A program made the translations under genes and the position numbers. The notes below the pieces were generated by a model that made no database searches, had not been told where the DNA came from, and saw only the letters and a program-made list of their open reading frames with translations. Positions 42,438 through 52,340 of a stretch of 64,000 nt of DNA are shown here, piece by piece; position 1 is the first letter of the stretch, and each line of letters starts with the position of its first letter. Location of the stretch: assembly GCF_001984825.2 (NCBI RefSeq), contig NZ_CP043319.1, forward strand, positions 42,699 to 106,698, given 5' to 3'. Origin of the DNA: Enterobacter chengduensis. Its GTDB lineage: Bacteria; Pseudomonadota; Gammaproteobacteria; Enterobacterales; Enterobacteriaceae.

Positions 42438-42907
42438 TTCTTTCTGGTCTCCGGTTGCATGAAGTTGAGCTGGAGCAGCCCAGGGTACTGATTCAGGGTT
42501 GCGCGCCATGCGGTCTGCGCTTCGATAACGCGCAACACATTGCTGAACGTCATGCCACGAACGTGCAATGTTACGGGCAAGGGCAGGCGAACGCCGCTGT
42601 AGTTGAACTGCAGGCCACGTGCCCGCGCCAGTTCATCCAGTAGCTCCACAGCATCACCTTCCCAGTCGAAAGAGACGTCAGCGCTGTTGGAGCGAACGAT
42701 CTCCATGGATGATGGCGCGGTTTTCGAACCGGACCAGACACCGTTATTCCACATCTGATACTGTGTGTGACGGGTAACGGAAACGGATGAGGCCGCGCCG
42801 TAACGGTCGGGGGAAGGAGAAACTGGAGACGTTGATGGCGTAGTCCAGGACTGGCAGCCGGCGAGCAGGGAGATGGCCAACACGCCGGGAAGCATTAAAC
42901 AATTCAT
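42434..42907 (-). CDS. traH: TraH lipoprotein (DotD-like)
   Basis: 157 residues with lipobox LLAGC (SLLAGCQSW). The C-terminal domain (AVELLDELARARGLQFNYSG, secretin-N0-like) matches DotD. It works with TraI and TraN at the outer membrane. Confidence 0.93.
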   Translation of the reverse strand: MNCLMLPGVLAISLLAGCQSWTTPSTSPVSPSPDRYGAASSVSVTRHTQYQMWNNGVWSGSKTAPSSMEIVRSNSADVSFDWEGDAVELLDELARARGLQFNYSGVRLPLPVTLHVRGMTFSNVLRVIEAQTAWRATLNQYPGLLQLNFMQPETRKK

Positions 42908-42977
42908 GGTAGTTACCTTGCCGGGGGGCGACGGAGATTAAAGCCAGAAGATTCAGTGGGCGAGGCTTATGATGCCG

Positions 42978-43394
42978 TTAATTTTGATGTTTACTTTTCC
43001 TGCGTATCCAGCTAATTAATTCAGATGGTTGATTATTTGCGGTCATCCAGAATAAAAGTCCGAATACAGAGAAAGTGAGATAAAACTGCCTGATGGTATC
43101 GTCAACACGCTCTTTCCAGTCATCCTCATCAATTAATACCGTTTTGCATACCTGAGGCATTACAAGAGGAGATGGCGGGCCGCTATCGTTTGATTGTTTA
43201 CATTCTCTTACCATGCCTGGTGGTGCATCACCGGTAAGTGATCGGGCCTGTTCAAGGAAGGTGTCGGCGAGCGAGTGGTTGAATCCAAATAACATGAACA
43301 GAATAAAAAAACCGGTGGCTGGCGCAGTTATCAGGCTGCTGAAAGCAACACTGCTGATCTGATGCAATACATGTACATATCGGAAAGATTTCAT
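42978..43394 (-). CDS. traG: TraG-position membrane protein
   Basis: 138 residues from ATG 43394; the open frame starts upstream at a TTG without a ribosome site. Two membrane segments (about 14-42, SVAFSSLITAPATGFFILFMLFGF, and 103-122) flank a periplasmic part with two cysteines (RECKQ, QVCKT). The gene is AT-richer than its neighbours. The name is by position between traH and traF in R64; the sequence itself is not distinctive and the start is uncertain. Confidence 0.6.
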   Translation of the reverse strand: MKSFRYVHVLHQISSVAFSSLITAPATGFFILFMLFGFNHSLADTFLEQARSLTGDAPPGMVRECKQSNDSGPPSPLVMPQVCKTVLIDEDDWKERVDDTIRQFYLTFSVFGLLFWMTANNQPSELISWIRRKSKHQN

Positions 43395-43502
43395 CTTCAA
43401 CGGTCTCAGCGGGAGAAAGTTCGGGGGGATTACAGCCAGTGCACAGGGGATAACACACAAAGAAACGGCAGAGGAAGCCCATTGCGGGCTTCCCCTAAAC
43501 TA

Positions 43503-44708
43503 TCAGAACGTGAACTGCAACTGTGCGACCGCACCGTAGGTACGATCGGTTCCTGCAATACCGGTCAGGTCCAGATGTACTACGTCGAAAGGAGAGAAGC
43601 CCAGACCCGCAGTGAAAGCGTTGCCCTCGCTGGAGACCATGTTCTGACGATAACCCGCGCGTACCTGCATCCAGTTCCAGGCATTCAGTTCGGCACCCAC
43701 ACTGGCGAACTGGCGTTTGTCATCCCGCTCAAAGCGGCTTGCTTCGGTCAGATCCACATCGAGAGCGGTGGTCAGGATACTGTTACTCCATGCCACGCCT
43801 GCAGTGGCCTGTGGTTTTACTTTGAATGTTTCTTTCTCACCATTCACTGCTTTAGTGTCAACGGTGCGGGCGATGATGTTCTGTACCGCGAGACCCAGCA
43901 TCCAGTTGTCGCCGAGGTTTGTTGCCAGACCGATGTCGGCGTTAAATCCGGTTTTAGTATTGCGGTAGTCATCCGAATTCAGGTCATTTTTGTCGAAGTC
44001 GTTTACCTTTGCGCTGTAGTTGAAAAGATCGATGCGTTGATACTTGGGCGTGATCCCCAGTGACCAGCTATGTCCCGCTGTTTCAAATTCGTGCGCCATA
44101 GCCACACCGACATCGGTGATAACGGCAGCCCGACCATAAGCGCGGGACGTTAGTGCATCCTTGTCTACCGTATCTGACGGGATGGCGCCGCTGGCGATAT
44201 TATCGAGATACTGTAGATCGTGATCACTGACCTTGCCGTTTACGGAAACGGTGCCCCAGGACTTCACGACAACCGCAAATGGAAGCACTTTATTAGGAGT
44301 GGTAGCAATGACAGATGCCCCGACCTGTCCGTTTGCTTTTACGTCCTTCAGGTCTTCCAACTTGTTGCGTAATGCGGCTGCACTTTCGCTGACACCGCTC
44401 TGGCGGTCAACTGCATTGTCAAAATTGTTCCACAGATCCTTTACGTCATCGGTATTATCGATGGCATTATCTGGGTCTGCTACCTGGACACCTACGGACG
44501 GCAGCACCAGGCTGAAGTCATCGTTCGCGCCAAATTTCGTCAGGAGTGCCGGGTTGGATAAGGCAGCTGTACCGTAATGTGCGGAAGCTACGCCAGTCCC
44601 GCCCATCGCATCGCTGCGGGCTTCCATATAAGAGGTTGCAGCTCCCGCATGAAATGCCATCATGACGGCGAAAGATATCAGTGTTTTTGCAATGTGAGTC
44701 TTTTTCAT
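43503..44708 (-). CDS. traF: TraF, outer-membrane beta-barrel-like transfer protein
   Basis: 401 residues with a signal peptide (MKKTHIAKTLISFAVMMAFHAGAA). The start of the mature part (ARSDAMGGTGVASAHYGTAALSNPALL) and beta-strand periodicity through to a C-terminal QFTF resemble the FadL/OmpP1-like conjugal transfer TraF family. Likely an outer-membrane barrel. A hairpin GGAAGCCC-gcaat-GGGCTTCC at its 3' end (about 43475-43495). Named by position and length (R64 TraF is about 400 residues). Confidence 0.8.
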   Translation of the reverse strand: MKKTHIAKTLISFAVMMAFHAGAATSYMEARSDAMGGTGVASAHYGTAALSNPALLTKFGANDDFSLVLPSVGVQVADPDNAIDNTDDVKDLWNNFDNAVDRQSGVSESAAALRNKLEDLKDVKANGQVGASVIATTPNKVLPFAVVVKSWGTVSVNGKVSDHDLQYLDNIASGAIPSDTVDKDALTSRAYGRAAVITDVGVAMAHEFETAGHSWSLGITPKYQRIDLFNYSAKVNDFDKNDLNSDDYRNTKTGFNADIGLATNLGDNWMLGLAVQNIIARTVDTKAVNGEKETFKVKPQATAGVAWSNSILTTALDVDLTEASRFERDDKRQFASVGAELNAWNWMQVRAGYRQNMVSSEGNAFTAGLGFSPFDVVHLDLTGIAGTDRTYGAVAQLQFTF

Positions 44709-44813
44709 AAGTAAATTTCCTGTAGTCCTGTCTGGATTTAGGGCAAAAGTAGGTCCTGATGCGGCAGCATCAAAATTTCCTTTTTCTTTTTTAATTCAGA
44801 TTTTCAGCGTGGT

Positions 44814-45650
44814 TTAAAGCTGTCTGAATATAAGTACGGGTAACGTTGTTCCGTGTTCAAGTGCTGTTGCCAGCCCTGCACCTAAGGTGACGAGGCGGAT
44901 AGTACCTGTTGCTGCGTGTTCCCTGAGGAGTCGCTCTTTCCAGCATTCCTGCTCTGTATTCAGGGTGCGCGTAATAATGGATAGCACCGGAAAATATGTC
45001 AGCTGAGATGAAGATATTTTCTTCTTAATTAATATGCCGTTTCGTTCCTGATCTTTATCCTCAGTTGTATTTTCAGTCTTCCAGAAAATAATGCTGTCAT
45101 TATTATTTTCGGCTGAAGGAATAATTACCTCCCGGAAATTTTCTTCCGTTTGTGGCCATTGATGACTCGCGCTGCCTGTGTCGACAGGGGGAACGTTGCT
45201 TCCAAGCAACCAGCCAGGAGAAACGAAAAACCAGTCAGCGAGCGCCTGGAGAAGCGGGGTGGACAGATAGTCCATTGTACGTTCCCTGTCCTGTAGCACA
45301 CTAACCCGAACATTCCATGACGACAGCAGTTCTGCGATGTCTGTCGGGCTAAGCTCGTGTGACTGCATCAGTAGCTCAAAGCGGTCTATAACGCTGATTG
45401 CAGTATTACTGAATGGCAGGAAGATATCGCGAAAAGAGCCTTCAATTACCATACTCAGCAACTCTGACTGAGAAATTCCAATTTTGCCTGACAGCTCATC
45501 AATCAGTTGACGGGTACCAGGTCGCAACCGAAGTGATGTGGTCTGCATGGGCTTCTTATCATTGCGCTGAAGCAGTTCTGCAATCCTGTTCCGATCAAGG
45601 TCGGGGAGCGCCAGAAGCGAGGTGAAAATTGCTGTGAGACTGTTTGCCAC
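44814..45650 (-). CDS. traE: TraE, probable DNA-binding protein
   Basis: 278 residues; named by position after rci and before traF. Residues about 36-72 (QTTSLRLRPGTRQLIDELSG then GISQSELLSMVIEGSF) look like a ribbon-helix-helix, and residues about 94-150 (ELSPTDIAELLSSWNVRVSVLQ...SPGWLLGSN) like an HTH of the XRE type with the usual W/LLG end. This suggests a regulator, although R64 TraE has no defined role. The first gene of the tra block after rci; a 145-base AT-rich leader (45651-45796) precedes it. Confidence 0.75.
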   Translation of the reverse strand: MANSLTAIFTSLLALPDLDRNRIAELLQRNDKKPMQTTSLRLRPGTRQLIDELSGKIGISQSELLSMVIEGSFRDIFLPFSNTAISVIDRFELLMQSHELSPTDIAELLSSWNVRVSVLQDRERTMDYLSTPLLQALADWFFVSPGWLLGSNVPPVDTGSASHQWPQTEENFREVIIPSAENNNDSIIFWKTENTTEDKDQERNGILIKKKISSSQLTYFPVLSIITRTLNTEQECWKERLLREHAATGTIRLVTLGAGLATALEHGTTLPVLIFRQL

Positions 45651-45796
45651 ATGGCCCCCTTAAGTGAAATTAAACTTTGTTACTCAGTGGGTTAAAGAAT
45701 AATTAATCGTGACGCGTATGTATAACGAGTTAATTCGATCGTGTAGATCGACTGCGTTTGCGTGTTCGTTTTAATTACGTTTGTGTATTTGCTTTT

Positions 45797-46273
45797 TTAG
45801 CGAGCTTTCCGGCGCGGCCGAATGAGTACAAGCACGCCGGTTTCAGGTACGGTTATCCAGCGCCATTCCTGTAAAAATGTTTGCAGCCGTATCCCGTTTC
45901 TGATGGCTGGAGGTATCGTGACTGTGGTGCAGCGCCAGCGGTGCGTTTCCCCCATTTTTGACATCAGGATAGTCATGCTTTTCAGGTGTGCCGGTCGCAT
46001 CAGATGGGATGTGAAGTACACCGGCGAGCTGTCTCTTTGTAGCGCCAGCTGCAACGTGACCAGAAAGCTCCGGTGAAAGCGTGCCGCACGCCGGAGATTA
46101 AGATGGCCAACCCGGTCAAATGTCGACAGATGCAGGGTTGTGTAATGCTTCTTACGATGTCGAACCAAGGCCGTTCGGAACCCTTTCCAGGGCGTCACGG
46201 CACTGACGATTGTCATTATCGGGCAATACAGCAGTAGCGTTAGTGGTACTGCTGAAAGGAAAATCAGAAACAC
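45797..46273 (-). CDS. Unknown membrane-anchored basic protein between rci and traE
   Basis: 158 residues with a GTG start behind GGAGG, 20 bases after rci. An N-terminal membrane segment (about 1-25, MFLIFLSAVPLTLLLYCPIMTIV) is followed by a highly basic body (RALVRHRKKHY..., RRAARFHRSF) and a basic end (RPRRKAR). I do not recognise it, and I do not recall it at this position in R64. It could be an accessory gene inserted in the operon. The good ribosome site and tight spacing argue that it is real. Confidence 0.6.
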   Translation of the reverse strand: MFLIFLSAVPLTLLLYCPIMTIVSAVTPWKGFRTALVRHRKKHYTTLHLSTFDRVGHLNLRRAARFHRSFLVTLQLALQRDSSPVYFTSHLMRPAHLKSMTILMSKMGETHRWRCTTVTIPPAIRNGIRLQTFLQEWRWITVPETGVLVLIRPRRKAR

Positions 46274-46292
46274 AGCCCCTCCAGAAGAAAAG

Positions 46293-47453
46293 TTATACCT
46301 GGGCCGACAGTGCCAGGTCGGGGTTAAGCGGACATATCATGATGTGATTGTTTGTCCTGACAGGAAGCTCTCCCGGCGCGGGGACTCGTTCGCCGCGCTG
46401 GGCTGCAAGAGCCAGTGTCCGCAGTAGCAGTTCGCTGGCGCGGGCCAAAGCAAGTTCGCGAGTCGGCGCTGATACTGTCAGATTTTCGAAATCGCATAGC
46501 ATTACCTTGATGTCACCTGATTCTTCGCTGTCCTGCTCGACCTGGGCAGGATAGGGCACGAAGTAGGGGGCGATCTTTTGAGTCTGGCGCCGTCGCGCGT
46601 CCAGCTTGCTGACCAGCTGGTAAGCTCTCAGATGGGTGTAGCGTTTTAGCATATTCATCGAGCGATGGCCTGATATAGCTGCGACCTCCATAACGTTCAG
46701 CGTACCGAGTTCGAAGAAACGGCTGATGGCCTCGTGCCGTAGATCATGAAAATGCAGATTCTCGATAGAGAGTTCCTTGAGGGCATTCCGCCAGGCGCTT
46801 TTGAAACCGGATGACGTATAGGAAAACAACTTACCTTTTAGCTGGGCCGGCATCATCTGAAGCAGGTTACGAGCCTTACGTGAGAGAGGAACATCTCGTG
46901 ATGAGCCATTCTTGGTATCGGGCAGATGTGCTACGCCGTGCTGCAGGTCGATGTATTCCCATTGCAGGTTAAGGATTTCACCCTGCCGCATGGCTGTCTC
47001 AAGCGCGAGATGAAAAATTATATACAGCATTAAGTTTCGTTCCCGGAAATAACGGGACAGTCTGCGCTCTTCACTGGATGTCAGGCGGCGATCACGACCT
47101 TTGGATACTTTAGGTTTACGTACCAGTTCGACTGGGTTGCTTCGACAGGTTCCCCATTCCACGCGAGCGATCCCGAATAGAGATGATAAAAGCGCCAGTT
47201 CAAGCCTTACTGTATTGCCAGTGATAGGGTTCCCAGTCCTTGGGTTGAACTGCATCAGCCTTTCATCACGGTAGGCTGCAATATCAACTGTGGTGATCTC
47301 ATCCATGTTCCGGTTAGCCAGTGGGTGACGCTTAATGACGTTGACCCGGTAAAATTCCTGAAGATGTCCCTTTTTGTGAACTGATACCGACTCGTAATAC
47401 TTATCGAGGCCCCGACTGAGAGACATTTTTCTAATACGCGCAACAGAAGACAT
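46293..47453 (-). CDS. rci: Shufflon-specific recombinase Rci
   Basis: 386 residues, nearly the length of R64 Rci (384), and extensively similar in recalled segments ([17 protein letters not shown]-like [29 protein letters not shown]). Tyrosine recombinase catalytic residues are visible: Arg in [27 protein letters not shown] with the nucleophile Tyr. Rci recombines inverted sfx sites in pilV. I chose ATG 47453 (GGGAG five bases upstream); ATG 47456 or a TTG at 47465 are alternatives. The C-terminal 70 residues are the Rci-specific DNA-binding region. Confidence 0.96.
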   Translation of the reverse strand: MSSVARIRKMSLSRGLDKYYESVSVHKKGHLQEFYRVNVIKRHPLANRNMDEITTVDIAAYRDERLMQFNPRTGNPITGNTVRLELALLSSLFGIARVEWGTCRSNPVELVRKPKVSKGRDRRLTSSEERRLSRYFRERNLMLYIIFHLALETAMRQGEILNLQWEYIDLQHGVAHLPDTKNGSSRDVPLSRKARNLLQMMPAQLKGKLFSYTSSGFKSAWRNALKELSIENLHFHDLRHEAISRFFELGTLNVMEVAAISGHRSMNMLKRYTHLRAYQLVSKLDARRRQTQKIAPYFVPYPAQVEQDSEESGDIKVMLCDFENLTVSAPTRELALARASELLLRTLALAAQRGERVPAPGELPVRTNNHIMICPLNPDLALSAQV

Positions 47454-47507
47454 CATTACTCCCAAAAGGCGAAGAAAATAAAGCCTTGTGCGAAAAATGC
47501 AATAACA

Positions 47508-47526
47508 CTGTCAATCCGGTGTGTGG
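47508..47526 (+). repeat. sfx: Shufflon site sfx (left)
   Basis: CTGTCAATCCGGTGTGTGG, identical to the site at 48382-48400 in opposite orientation. It has the central CAATCCGGT core of R64 sfx sites. In the pilV frame it encodes CQSGVW. Confidence 0.93.
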
Positions 47527-47874
47527 ATTTCCGGCTCCATTTATAACGGTAGTTACTCTTCGCTAGGGGCATTTGTTTCCACTTACACATCGGTTAACGA
47601 TACTGGCCGCCCGATGACGGTTTACGCTTCCGGCGGCGTTTCCACTATAGATAGAGGAATTAAAGACGGTGACAATTGCCGTAATACATGGGATCTTAAA
47701 GGTATGGTTGACGGACGTATCATTACATCGGCTGGTACCGCTAACTCAGATTGGAGTAAATCCGGAACTATAAACTTCATTATCCCAGCGGGATCGACGT
47801 TTAGTGTAACGTCAAACCCCTTACCCTCTTACGGATGCTCACCTGGGAGTTTCAATCTCGTCACCTACCACTGA
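47527..47874 (+). CDS. pilV': Alternative PilV C-terminal segment (silent)
   Basis: 115 codons in frame with the left sfx site but with no start or upstream pilV region, so not expressed in the present arrangement. After inversion it would replace the present PilV end. It is homologous to that end: both have a W..SGT.NF..P.GS.FS..SN......SYGC..GSF pattern and equal length, and both carry a cysteine pair (DNC...YGC). These tips select recipient lipopolysaccharide in R64. Confidence 0.93.
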   Translation: MSGSIYNGSYSSLGAFVSTYTSVNDTGRPMTVYASGGVSTIDRGIKDGDNCRNTWDLKGMVDGRIITSAGTANSDWSKSGTINFIIPAGSTFSVTSNPLPSYGCSPGSFNLVTYH

Positions 47875-48030
47875 TCAAAAGGCTGCTTAACTGCCGTTAT
47901 TTATCGCTAAATCCCACTAACATTCAGAGTTGTGGAGTTTGACTGTTGGTAAGCTAAGACGACAGAGTACAGGTAAATAATCTGCAACACGTTACACAAC
48001 CAGCACATTTCTCATATCAGACTGTCAAGG

Positions 48031-49383
48031 TTATTGGAAACGAAAGACAGTGAACGATCCGTAGTCACAGCCGTAAGACATCATTCCATTTGAGACAATA
48101 GAAAATGAAGACCCATCCGGGACTTCAAAGTTCACTGTCCCTGATTTTTGCCACTGAGAGTTGCCATTTAAATCTCTTGCAACGTACAGCCCCCCAACTT
48201 CAGCGACGAGCGAGTATGTATTAACGCAGTTATCAGCATCTCCATAGTTGATTTTTTTGCTAGGTGGATTGCCGCCTGTTACGTACAGGCGATATTGCTT
48301 TCCTGTATTATTCGTACCGGAGTAAGAACCTTTAAATGTCCCGAGAACAGTGTAATTACCCTCGGTTATGCCTGTACCCTTCCACACACCGGATTGACAG
48401 GAAAGTACGCCACCACTGGCATCACGGCTTATCAGCCCATTCGGATAACAGGCTATACCTGCAACGTTTACCTGACCCAGTTGCAAAACACCGCCAGCTG
48501 AAAGGTTGCCTGTTGCTTTAACTGTGGCACCAGAGACCTCGTTTGTTGCCGTAATATTGCGTCCGGCGCTGATGTCACTGTCAGCACGGACTGTAGCTCC
48601 TTTTACCTGTGCTCCCGCTGTAATATTCTGGGAAAAAATACCATTTAAACCACTCACATTTCCGCTGAATGTTCCTGTCTTACCATTAATGGTACCGACG
48701 CTGTTCAGATTATTTCCCCCCATGTCTATTGCTGTGTGCATTTTATTCAGGTCGGGGCGGCCATTAACCTGAAAACGGTACAACCTGTCGTTATCCTCCT
48801 GTGCACCAGATAACTCATCTGTTGAGAGGAGCACGACGATATGTCCATTTCCGGAAGTAGCTCCGTAGCTACTCAGCGGGATTTTCCAAGTCCGCAAGGC
48901 ACCGGTGGCAGTTTTACCGTCATCGATGTATCCTCCGAATCCGGTTTTGATGTCCCTCGATATCAGCCTCAATGCTTTGGCCGGATATACACTTCCACCG
49001 CTTGATACCACCATTCCCTGCAACAATTCCGTGTTTTGCCCGTTTCTGACCAGGTACGTGTTCATACGCTGACCCTGGCTGTTTGTTTCGGTAAAACCGG
49101 ACGGCAGAAAACCGGTATTTTTAAGCATGGCTGTGGTGATCACTGTCGGCGCGGTAGTGCTGGTTGCACTTAACAGCGTGGCATAGTTTCGCCCGACGTA
49201 GCCACGCGCAGCTGCTGCGTAGGTACTGATATGGGCTGCTTCAACCTGCCAGTTTTTCTCCTGTTGCCAGTCCTTGTATTTAGTGAGTCCAAAGACGGCC
49301 ATTGCCATCACAACAAGGAGCGACAGAGCGACATCAAGATTTGCCCAGCCACGATCATGCTTTTTCATAGAATCGATATCCAT
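48031..49383 (-). CDS. pilV: PilV minor pilin/adhesin of the thin pilus
   Basis: 450 residues. Type IVB prepilin-like N-terminus: KKHDRG^[18 protein letters not shown], with cleavage after Gly before Trp. The constant region runs to residue 334, where the sfx-encoded CQSGVW begins the variable part of 116 residues. Repeated N-G-x-T/A-G stretches around residues 230-310 suggest a beta-helix stalk. PilV sits at the pilus tip and contacts recipient lipopolysaccharide in liquid mating. Its C-terminus is interchangeable through Rci. It overlaps pilU by 19 bases. Confidence 0.96.
   Translation of the reverse strand: MDIDSMKKHDRGWANLDVALSLLVVMAMAVFGLTKYKDWQQEKNWQVEAAHISTYAAAARGYVGRNYATLLSATSTTAPTVITTAMLKNTGFLPSGFTETNSQGQRMNTYLVRNGQNTELLQGMVVSSGGSVYPAKALRLISRDIKTGFGGYIDDGKTATGALRTWKIPLSSYGATSGNGHIVVLLSTDELSGAQEDNDRLYRFQVNGRPDLNKMHTAIDMGGNNLNSVGTINGKTGTFSGNVSGLNGIFSQNITAGAQVKGATVRADSDISAGRNITATNEVSGATVKATGNLSAGGVLQLGQVNVAGIACYPNGLISRDASGGVLSCQSGVWKGTGITEGNYTVLGTFKGSYSGTNNTGKQYRLYVTGGNPPSKKINYGDADNCVNTYSLVAEVGGLYVARDLNGNSQWQKSGTVNFEVPDGSSFSIVSNGMMSYGCDYGSFTVFRFQ
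48382..48400 (-). repeat. sfx: Shufflon site sfx (right, inside pilV)
   Basis: The minus strand reads CTGTCAATCCGGTGTGTGG, identical over 19 bases to the left site and inverted to it. The two enclose one 855-base invertible segment. No further complete sfx site is seen in the interval. Confidence 0.93.
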
Positions 49384-50039
49384 ACAGGTTGATACAGAAG
49401 AGTGAGCTGGAAAATACTCCCGCTAAGACAAAGCCAGGGTCCCAGCGGTCCCTCTTTTTTCCCCGATACATTCCAGGTTAGCAGCCAGAGAACAAAGGCT
49501 GCTGCTCCAAACAGAGTGACCAGTGCAGCATCTTTCCCACCCATCCAGGCAGTCAGGCCAGTTATCAGCCATAAATCCCCCTGACCCAGACGCTGAGTGC
49601 CCCGGTTTACCAGGACACTCAGTAGTGCCATCAGACTGACTGTTGCTGCGATCTCCGCCAGTTGTGTAGATATACTTTCAACTGAAACGTCTGATGCTGC
49701 TCCCCAGAGCAATCCCCCAAGTAACAGCCGTACTGTGAAGGTTCGTGGCAGATATCCACTGACTGCGTCTGTGCTCCCGGCCTGAAGAAGGAAGGCCATC
49801 ATCACTATGGCAGCTGCCCGATCAGCAACAGGAACCGGTGCAAGGGCAGCGATCATACTGAAAGTAGCGAAGAACCAAATCCCTGCCGTCAAGGTTGTTT
49901 TCTGTTCCTTAACGTTTATCGGGTGCTCCTCCAGAAATTCGAGCACGCGGCACATCAGGACTCTGCCAATGATTGCGAACCCCAGTAGTAACGGCAGACT
50001 CCATGCTGTCGTCAGACTCGTAACTATGATGGTTCGCAT
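49365..50039 (-). CDS. pilU: Prepilin peptidase PilU
   Basis: 224 residues, several membrane helices. The GxGD aspartyl-protease motif is visible in [10 protein letters not shown], and the first catalytic Asp in [11 protein letters not shown]. It processes prePilS and prePilV at Gly-Trp. Overlaps pilT (16 bases) and pilV (19 bases). Confidence 0.93.
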   Translation of the reverse strand: MRTIIVTSLTTAWSLPLLLGFAIIGRVLMCRVLEFLEEHPINVKEQKTTLTAGIWFFATFSMIAALAPVPVADRAAAIVMMAFLLQAGSTDAVSGYLPRTFTVRLLLGGLLWGAASDVSVESISTQLAEIAATVSLMALLSVLVNRGTQRLGQGDLWLITGLTAWMGGKDAALVTLFGAAAFVLWLLTWNVSGKKEGPLGPWLCLSGSIFQLTLLYQPVWISIL

Positions 50040-50581
50040 ATTCGCTTTCCTTTCACCTGTCGACAGACTCGAAGACCTTTCAGCTCCAGATAGAACCCCC
50101 AGATACGGTTGGCATATTGCTCACGGGTTTCGTGCCGATCCTTACGGAATCCAGCGTTGTAAGACCCGAGGCAATTCCAGGTCACACCACATACCTGAAA
50201 GTGGCTGGCCAGGATCCACGCCCCTATCTGAATGTTCAGACAGGGGCGCTTCAGCAGGTCTTCTGCCCCCTGGATGACACCCATCCGGACGAGCTTAGGA
50301 ACATGGGTTGAGTTAATCTGCATCAACCCATAGTCCGTGCTGACCGGATTACCCTTTTTATCCCGGTTGGTGTTTGTGACCCATGGACGGAACGAAGACT
50401 CCCCTTTGGCCACTGCCTTAAGCAGCAGTGGCTCGATCTGGTATCGGGCACCGGCATTGTTAAAGCAGGCATCAAAAGTCGCAGGCGGGGAGTTCGTGCT
50501 GGCCATCAATGGGCCGGAGGAAAAGGACAGAATGAGCAGCGTCATTACCAGGCGGCAGGAGAGAATGCGTTCTCTCCGCAT
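50024..50581 (-). CDS. pilT: Lytic transglycosylase PilT
   Basis: 185 residues with a signal peptide (LVMTLLILSFSSGPLMAS). A SLT-type domain has the catalytic Glu in AVAKGESSFRPW and then YGLMQINSTHV and GSYNAG. It opens peptidoglycan for pilus or channel assembly. Not related to PilT retraction ATPases of other type IV pili. Confidence 0.94.
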   Translation of the reverse strand: MRRERILSCRLVMTLLILSFSSGPLMASTNSPPATFDACFNNAGARYQIEPLLLKAVAKGESSFRPWVTNTNRDKKGNPVSTDYGLMQINSTHVPKLVRMGVIQGAEDLLKRPCLNIQIGAWILASHFQVCGVTWNCLGSYNAGFRKDRHETREQYANRIWGFYLELKGLRVCRQVKGKRICEPS

Positions 50582-50590
50582 GTTGTCTCC

Positions 50591-51205
50591 TTAGCTGTTC
50601 ATCGTGAAGATCAGCTTGTTGGTACCTGTGCTGCCATTGTCAGCTGTGCATTGCGCGCTGGCTTCTTCAGTTGTCACAACCCCATCACTGTGCGCCGTGG
50701 AGTTGATGGTGATCGCATCAGCAATTTTGGCGCGACTGAGTGCTGTGACGAGCGAGACGCAGGCACCCTGAGGAACCATTTCGTAGGTCAAAGAGAATCC
50801 ATTTGAGAACCCGGAGACTGTGACAGGTGACAGTGTCACGGCTCCACCCCATCCATTATAAAGCGTGGCGGTGCCGGAAGAGGGGGTACCACGTACAGTC
50901 ATACTTTTAGGCTGAAGTTTCATCTGGATAAGCGAGCCCATCATTTTGGCACCGGAAGTGAATGTGTATCCATCTCCTCCTTTCATCATGTTCTGGGTGC
51001 TTGTGATGAGCGACTGAATGTTCGACGACTCCTTACCTACGTTGACGTTATTTTTGAGGGCGAAGTATCCCGCCAGGACGATCCCGATGACGACCAGTAC
51101 GATTAGCGCGATGCTGCCCTGCTCCAGGAAGCCCCAGCCGCGGTGTTGCGAAAGCGCCTTAGTTGGTTTGTATGGCTGAGAAGTTGGTTCAGAATTAAAT
51201 TGCAT
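50591..51205 (-). CDS. pilS: Major prepilin PilS
   Basis: 204 residues. Prepilin peptidase site QHRG^WGFLEQGSIALIVLVV with a Trp at mature position 1, as in R64 PilS. Two cysteines near the C-terminus (GACVSL, AQCTAD) fit a type IVB pilin D-region. Forms the shaft of the thin pilus. Confidence 0.95.
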   Translation of the reverse strand: MQFNSEPTSQPYKPTKALSQHRGWGFLEQGSIALIVLVVIGIVLAGYFALKNNVNVGKESSNIQSLITSTQNMMKGGDGYTFTSGAKMMGSLIQMKLQPKSMTVRGTPSSGTATLYNGWGGAVTLSPVTVSGFSNGFSLTYEMVPQGACVSLVTALSRAKIADAITINSTAHSDGVVTTEEASAQCTADNGSTGTNKLIFTMNS

Positions 51206-51218
51206 GATGTTTCCTCAT

Positions 51219-52340
51219 TTAAAAAGAGCCCGACGAGCTGTTAAGGGCATTAATATCCATAACGACAAGGACCAGAAGCAGAAGCATCAGGATCATTGCC
51301 AGGAACATGAGTCCGCGGATTACAACAGCGCGCTTTGCTACGCGCTCCAGGGTTTGTTCAAGCCAGCGCTGTCCGTAGTTAATGATGATTTCATCGTCTC
51401 CATCACCCTGCAAAAGGGAGAGGAAGTTGGCCGCTTCCTGCGACGGAAAATCGTAACCACAGTCCTTCAGGGCCAGTCCGAAATGTTTACCTTCACGCAC
51501 ATGTTCGGTAATCGCATCAATACGCACAGCAAGCCAGGGGGATGCCGTTTCCAGCAGGATCTCCAGCGCGTCTTTGGTTCTTACGCCGGACTGTAGCAGT
51601 GCACCGATATTCAACAGGAAGGTCGCGCCCTGAATATCCTTATAAACCGACCATGGCATCAGCCCGTCGAATATACGACGAAGCCTGTCAGGGCGATGCC
51701 AGCGCGGGAGTGACCAGACCGTCCAGATAATTAAAGCGGTGGCGGCGATGCCGGTTATCACTCCATACTCACTGAAATACACTGAGATCCCGTAAAGAAA
51801 CCCTAGCGCCCCGGTCCAGTTCTCTGGCGGGCTGATTTCTGTCAGCGTAGGAAGTAGTTCGGCATTCAGTACATAGATGGAACTGGACAACATGATGGCA
51901 AAACCAATCGGATAGATGGCCATCTGCCATACAGCTGCGCGAATACGCTTACCCGCGTGGGTCAGGGCACAGGCGTATCTTAGTGAGCGTGGAAGTGACT
52001 CACTGCGTATGCCGGCGCTTATAACGGAAGCTTCTGCGGCAGGTAGCCACCGGGTGAGGGTGCGCTCCAGCGTTTTTTCGCCGCTGTTTTCCCTTAACGC
52101 ATCAATACAGTCGTCCGTCAGCTCAACGTAGGGATGCCAGTTCTGGCCGAAGTTCGTCCATGCATTGCGCATTTTCTCCAGTGAAGGCTTTAGTTTCTGT
52201 CGGTTTTCAATCAGAAACCGCAGCGCATCATAGAACTGAACACGATACTGACCGCTGAACGTCTTACGGACCAGGTTATATCGGAGTCGTTTCAGGAAGT
52301 GCATTTCACGCATCATCCACCTCCAGACGTTCATCTTCAT
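51219..52340 (-). CDS. pilR: Pilus inner-membrane protein PilR (GspF-like)
   Basis: 373 residues with three membrane segments (about 145-165, 180-215 and 340-365) and two GspF-type repeats (residues about 50-140 and 235-340). Platform protein for pilus assembly. The start overlaps the pilQ 3' end by 35 bases. Confidence 0.93.
   Translation of the reverse strand: MKMNVWRWMMREMHFLKRLRYNLVRKTFSGQYRVQFYDALRFLIENRQKLKPSLEKMRNAWTNFGQNWHPYVELTDDCIDALRENSGEKTLERTLTRWLPAAEASVISAGIRSESLPRSLRYACALTHAGKRIRAAVWQMAIYPIGFAIMLSSSIYVLNAELLPTLTEISPPENWTGALGFLYGISVYFSEYGVITGIAATALIIWTVWSLPRWHRPDRLRRIFDGLMPWSVYKDIQGATFLLNIGALLQSGVRTKDALEILLETASPWLAVRIDAITEHVREGKHFGLALKDCGYDFPSQEAANFLSLLQGDGDDEIIINYGQRWLEQTLERVAKRAVVIRGLMFLAMILMLLLLVLVVMDINALNSSSGSF

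Noticed and set aside
48022..48037. A third, degenerate sfx-like sequence (CTGTCAAGGTTATTGG) at the pilV stop
   Set aside because: It lacks the TCC of the core and can align only with a gap, so it is unlikely to be used by Rci; chance similarity or a decayed site.
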